Assembly (NCBI RefSeq): GCF_003149515.1
Contig: NZ_CP029145.1
Span: 3,658,001 to 3,722,000 of the forward strand
Length of the DNA: 64,000 nt
Direction of reading: 5' to 3'
Source of the DNA: Hymenobacter nivis
GTDB taxonomy: Bacteria > Bacteroidota > Bacteroidia > Cytophagales > Hymenobacteraceae
A model generated the notes under the pieces. It had not been told where the DNA came from, did no database searches, and saw only the letters and a list, made by a program, of their open reading frames with translations. Shown piece by piece: positions 61,368 to 64,000 of the stretch. How positions within the stretch are numbered: position 1 is the first letter of the stretch; the number at the start of each line of letters is the position of its first letter. The position numbers and the translations under genes are program-made.

Positions 61368-61879
61368 CCCAGCCACTTCTCGTAGCAAAAGAACCGCAGC
61401 CCCGGCCGAAACGCCAGCTTGATTTCGCCCGCAAAGCGGTAGCCTAGCTTGGGGAACAGCCGCTGCGTGGCCGCGTTTTCCGAATTTGTGTCCACGCGCA
61501 ACGTGCGCAGGCCCAGGGTTCGGGCTTCGTGTTCAGCTTGCGCCAGTAGGGCCCCGGCCACGCCGCGGCCCTGGGCTTCGGGGACCACGGCGAGGCGGTG
61601 CGTCACGAGGGCGGGCTCGGCGGCGTCCCAGTCGGCGTCGGCGTACTCGGGGTCTTGGTCCTGGGTGAGGGCGGCGACGCCTTCCAGGGCCCCCAGGCGC
61701 TCGGCTACCCACAGGTACTGGCGCTCGATGTCGCGCCGGAACACGGCTTCGTTTGGGTACTCGCTGGTCCACTGCATGTTGCCAGCGGCGTTCATTAGCG
61801 GCACTACGGCCTTCACCAGCGCCACGACGGCCGGTAAATCGGCCGCCGTGGCGCGGCGAATGGTCAAGTCGGTGGTCAT
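61364..61879 (-). CDS. GNAT family N-acetyltransferase
   Basis: The 171-residue protein has the GNAT fold: LTIRRATAADLPAVVALVKA at the N-terminus, THRLAVVPEAQGRGVAGALL with the acetyl-CoA pyrophosphate loop (R/Q-x-x-G-x-G/A near residue 100), and LRVDTNSENAATQRLFPKLG followed by YRFAGEI. The C-terminus RPGLRFFCYEKWLG is typical of a group often annotated only as acetyltransferase. The substrate is unknown. It starts 1 base after the hemB stop codon, so it is co-transcribed with hemB, though a functional link is doubtful. Confidence 0.9.
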   Translation of the reverse strand: MTTDLTIRRATAADLPAVVALVKAVVPLMNAAGNMQWTSEYPNEAVFRRDIERQYLWVAERLGALEGVAALTQDQDPEYADADWDAAEPALVTHRLAVVPEAQGRGVAGALLAQAEHEARTLGLRTLRVDTNSENAATQRLFPKLGYRFAGEIKLAFRPGLRFFCYEKWLG

Positions 61880-61880
61880 G

Positions 61881-62873
61881 CTAGCCCTTGCGCAGCACCT
61901 CGGCCGCTTCCTTGGCGAAGTAGGTGAGGATGGCGTCGGCCCCGGCGCGCTTGATGCTCAGCAGTACCTCCATCATGGTGCGCTCGCCGTCCATCCAGCC
62001 GTTCAGGGCGGCGGCTTTCACCATGGCGTACTCGCCCGATACGTTGTAGGCCGTCACGGGTAAGTTAGTGCGGTCCTTCACCTCGCGGATGATGTCGAGG
62101 TAGCTCAGGGCGGGCTTAATCATCACCATATCTGCGCCTTCGGTTTCGTCGAGGGCTAGCTCGCGCAGGGCCTCGCGGCGGTTGGCGGGGTTCATCTGGT
62201 AGCTTTTCTTGTCGCCTTTTTTGGGGGCCGAGTCCAGCGCGTCGCGGAAAGGGCCGTAAAACGCCGAGGCGTACTTAGCCGTGTAGCTCATGATGCTCAC
62301 GTGCTGGAACGCGTTGCTGTCCAGCATATCCCGAATCCAGGCCACGCGCCCGTCCATCATGTCCGAGGGCCCGATGATGTCGGCGCCGGCACGGGCCTGG
62401 GCCAGGGCCATCTGGCCCAGTACCTCTAAGCTAGCATCGTTGAGGATTTCGCCGGTGTCCACGTCCACCACGCCGTCGTGGCCGTCGCTGCTGTAGGGGT
62501 CCATGGCCACATCGGTCATAATCACCACCTCCGGGAACTGCCGCTTGATGTCGGCCACCGTTTTCAAATACAGCCCGTCGAGGTTGGCCGACTCGCGCGC
62601 CAACCGGTCCTTCAGGCTGTCGCTGATGCTCGGAAACGGCGCGAACGACTTGATGCCTAACTCCACGCAGCGCCCGACTTCATCAATCACCGTATCGGCC
62701 GAGTAGCGGTAGATGCCGGGCATGGACTTCACCTCCAGCCGCTGGCTGTGGCCTTCGATGAGGAATAGCGGAAAGATAAAATCGTGGGCGGTGAGGCGGG
62801 TTTCCTGCACCATGTCGCGGATTACCTGCGATTTACGGTTGCGGCGGGGGCGGTCGATGGGAAGAATCGGCAT
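61881..62873 (-). CDS. hemB: Porphobilinogen synthase (delta-aminolevulinic acid dehydratase)
   Basis: The start MPILPIDRPRRNRKSQVIRD (62873) is the usual N-terminus; an upstream in-frame ATG adds seven residues. The 330-residue TIM barrel has both active-site lysines, in MSYTAKYASAFYGPFRDAL and MVMIKPALSYLDII. The metal-site loop is Asp-rich (DVAMDPYSSDGHDGVV) and lacks the Cys triad of zinc-dependent forms, so it is the Mg2+-type enzyme. It condenses two aminolevulinate molecules to porphobilinogen for haem and related tetrapyrroles. It is the first gene of a two-gene unit with the GNAT gene. Confidence 0.95.
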   Translation of the reverse strand: MPILPIDRPRRNRKSQVIRDMVQETRLTAHDFIFPLFLIEGHSQRLEVKSMPGIYRYSADTVIDEVGRCVELGIKSFAPFPSISDSLKDRLARESANLDGLYLKTVADIKRQFPEVVIMTDVAMDPYSSDGHDGVVDVDTGEILNDASLEVLGQMALAQARAGADIIGPSDMMDGRVAWIRDMLDSNAFQHVSIMSYTAKYASAFYGPFRDALDSAPKKGDKKSYQMNPANRREALRELALDETEGADMVMIKPALSYLDIIREVKDRTNLPVTAYNVSGEYAMVKAAALNGWMDGERTMMEVLLSIKRAGADAILTYFAKEAAEVLRKG

Positions 62874-62966
62874 AAAAATTTCAGGGACTAGCAAAGGAAT
62901 GTAACCGCACTGGGGCCCTGGAGGTTGCGCCCCCGGGGCCCCAGCGGCCAGAAGTAAGCGGTCGAA

Positions 62967-63569
62967 TTAAGCCTTTTTCTTCGCAGTTTTCTTTGGACTG
63001 AACAGCTTGTAGAGCAGAAACAGCACCACCAGGCCGGCAGCCGTGTAGCCTAGCGCGGTGAAAAATCCGACCCCAAAAATGAGGTTCACCAGCGCCGCCA
63101 GGCCCGCCAGCACGGCCAGCACCACGCCGATAAAAAACAAAGCCACGCGCCCTAGTCCTGCCTCGGCTGTGCGCTGCGTGTGGGCTATGGCCCCGGCAGC
63201 CCGGCGGTGGGGTTGCAGCTGCGCTAGCAACTCCGGCGCGGCCGAGGGTTGGGGTAAAGGGTGCAGTGCCAGCAATTGCCGCGCTTGGTTCCGCACCGAC
63301 TGGCCAAAGCTTTTGCGGGCCGGGGCCCCTGTTGCAACTGCTGTTACGGTTGCCGGGGCCCCTAGAGCAGTGTCTGGCGCTTCGGCTGAGGCGGTGGTGA
63401 CTGGCGCTACGAGGGCCCCAGCCGGCGCAGGGCGCGTACCCCGCGCCAGGGCCCCGGGGCTCGCACCAACAGGCGTAGTGAACCGGAAGGCGACCTGCTC
63501 GCTCCGGCAACCGGCCACCAAGCTTAGCACGAATAAAAAGGCAACCGGGCGTAAGCGTACAGAAATCAT
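62967..63569 (-). CDS. Lipoprotein with Ala/Pro/Thr-rich linker and two C-terminal membrane helices
   Basis: The 200-residue protein has a lipoprotein signal (FLFVLSLVAGCRSEQ, Cys near residue 21), then a long Ala/Pro/Thr-rich low-complexity region. The C-terminus has two hydrophobic helices (VALFFIGVVLAVLAGLAALV and FTALGYTAAGLVVLFLLYKL) followed by the Lys-rich end SPKKTAKKKA. Similar small proteins are common in Hymenobacter and remain uncharacterised. No function is assigned. It lies just downstream of the ornithine aminotransferase gene in the same orientation. Confidence 0.7.
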   Translation of the reverse strand: MISVRLRPVAFLFVLSLVAGCRSEQVAFRFTTPVGASPGALARGTRPAPAGALVAPVTTASAEAPDTALGAPATVTAVATGAPARKSFGQSVRNQARQLLALHPLPQPSAAPELLAQLQPHRRAAGAIAHTQRTAEAGLGRVALFFIGVVLAVLAGLAALVNLIFGVGFFTALGYTAAGLVVLFLLYKLFSPKKTAKKKA

Positions 63570-63585
63570 GGAGGGAGGCCCCGGG

Positions 63586-64000
63586 CTAGAAATCCCGGAT
63601 TACGTCCGCAATTACGTCGCAGGCCTCGTGTAGTTGTGCCTCGGTGATGACGAGCGGCGGCGCGAAGCGGATGATGTCGCCGTGGGTGGGCTTGGCCAGC
63701 ACGCCGCGTTCCATCAGGCTCACGCACACGTCCCAGGCCGTGCGGCCGTCGGCAGCGGGCCGGATGACCACCGCGTTGAGCAGGCCGCGGCCGCGCACCA
63801 ACGCCACCGTGGCGGGGCACTCGGCCTGCACCTGCCGCATGCGCTGCCGGAACATCTCGCCCAGGCGGGCGGCGTTCTCAGCCAGCTCTTCGTCGATGAG
63901 CACGTCCAGCGCCGCCCGCATCACGGCGCAGGCCAGCGGGTTGCCGCCAAATGTGGAGCCGTGCTGCCCAGGCTGAATCGTGAGCATGATTTCATCATCG
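63586..64000 (-). CDS. rocD: Ornithine--oxo-acid transaminase, C-terminal part (cut by window edge)
   Basis: Only the last 138 codons are present; the gene continues beyond 64000. The visible part starts DDEIMLTIQPGQHGSTFGGN, where the D-E-[IV]-M-L-T-I-x-P-G-x-H-G-S-T-[FY]-G-G-N text is diagnostic of ornithine aminotransferase. It continues PLACAVMRAALDVLIDEEL, then VRGRGLLNAVVIRP, and ends with RGVLAKPTHGDIIRFAPPLV. The enzyme converts ornithine to glutamate semialdehyde, linking arginine and proline metabolism. The PLP lysine would lie in the missing part. Confidence 0.9.
   Translation of the reverse strand, partial: DDEIMLTIQPGQHGSTFGGNPLACAVMRAALDVLIDEELAENAARLGEMFRQRMRQVQAECPATVALVRGRGLLNAVVIRPAADGRTAWDVCVSLMERGVLAKPTHGDIIRFAPPLVITEAQLHEACDVIADVIRDF

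Overview
The window comes from a GC-rich member of the Bacteroidota, most likely Hymenobacter or a close relative in the Cytophagales. The evidence is the set of families present (M56/BlaR1-like sensor, carboxypeptidase-regulatory-domain TonB receptors, DUF5686, WcaI/WcaF exopolysaccharide enzymes, chorismate-mutase-fused DAHP synthase), TAnnTTTG promoter boxes in place of -10/-35 boxes, few Shine-Dalgarno sequences, and a very frequent GGGGCCCC octamer. No rRNA, tRNA or CRISPR array was seen. Genus assignment is inference.

Layout. 1-4700: a small mobile-element remnant, a hypothetical gene, a BlaI-type repressor with a perfect operator, its M56 partner, and a secreted paralogue of the sensor's C-terminal part. 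The 3' end of that last gene lies in a 481-bp segment repeated near 45.4 kb and abuts a truncated IS5-like transposase. 4870-12780: a formamidase-family protein, then a thiamine operon thiS-thiC-thiD-thiE-thiG-thiH-thiF behind a TPP riboswitch. 13098-20177 (minus): MFS exporter plus TonB receptor operon, a ThiE-like paralogue and a DUF5686 protein. 20332-33973 (minus): an exopolysaccharide locus with initiating sugar transferase, Wza-like exporter, Wzc-like kinase, flippase, O-antigen-ligase-like polymerase, four glycosyltransferases, an acetyltransferase and VanZ. The half around 28-36.4 kb is clearly AT-richer than its surroundings and ends in two dead insertion sequences.

36494-47651: HMG-CoA reductase, a TonB-type protein, a PhyH dioxygenase, a PAP2-like phosphatase, an M20 amidohydrolase, an outer-membrane barrel, a TPR protein, an alpha/beta hydrolase, the second copy of the repeated segment with an intact DinB gene, and lysA. 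47853-52467 (minus): aromatic amino acid genes pheA, aminotransferase, tyrA, DAHP synthase/chorismate mutase. 52909-64000: M13 peptidase, O6-alkylguanine transferase, a GH1-like hydrolase, CDF and APC transporters, an apparently intact IS630-type element, a hypothetical secreted protein, GNAT, hemB, a lipoprotein and the start of an ornithine aminotransferase.

The most interesting observations are the repeated segment joined to a transposase fragment, the sensor and its free secreted paralogue, a pair of 154-bp elements in inverted orientation around pheA and the M13 gene, a MITE with a perfect 8-bp target duplication inside a hairpin, and a family of about 95-bp hairpins between genes. No defence system or large specialised cluster beyond the polysaccharide locus was recognised.
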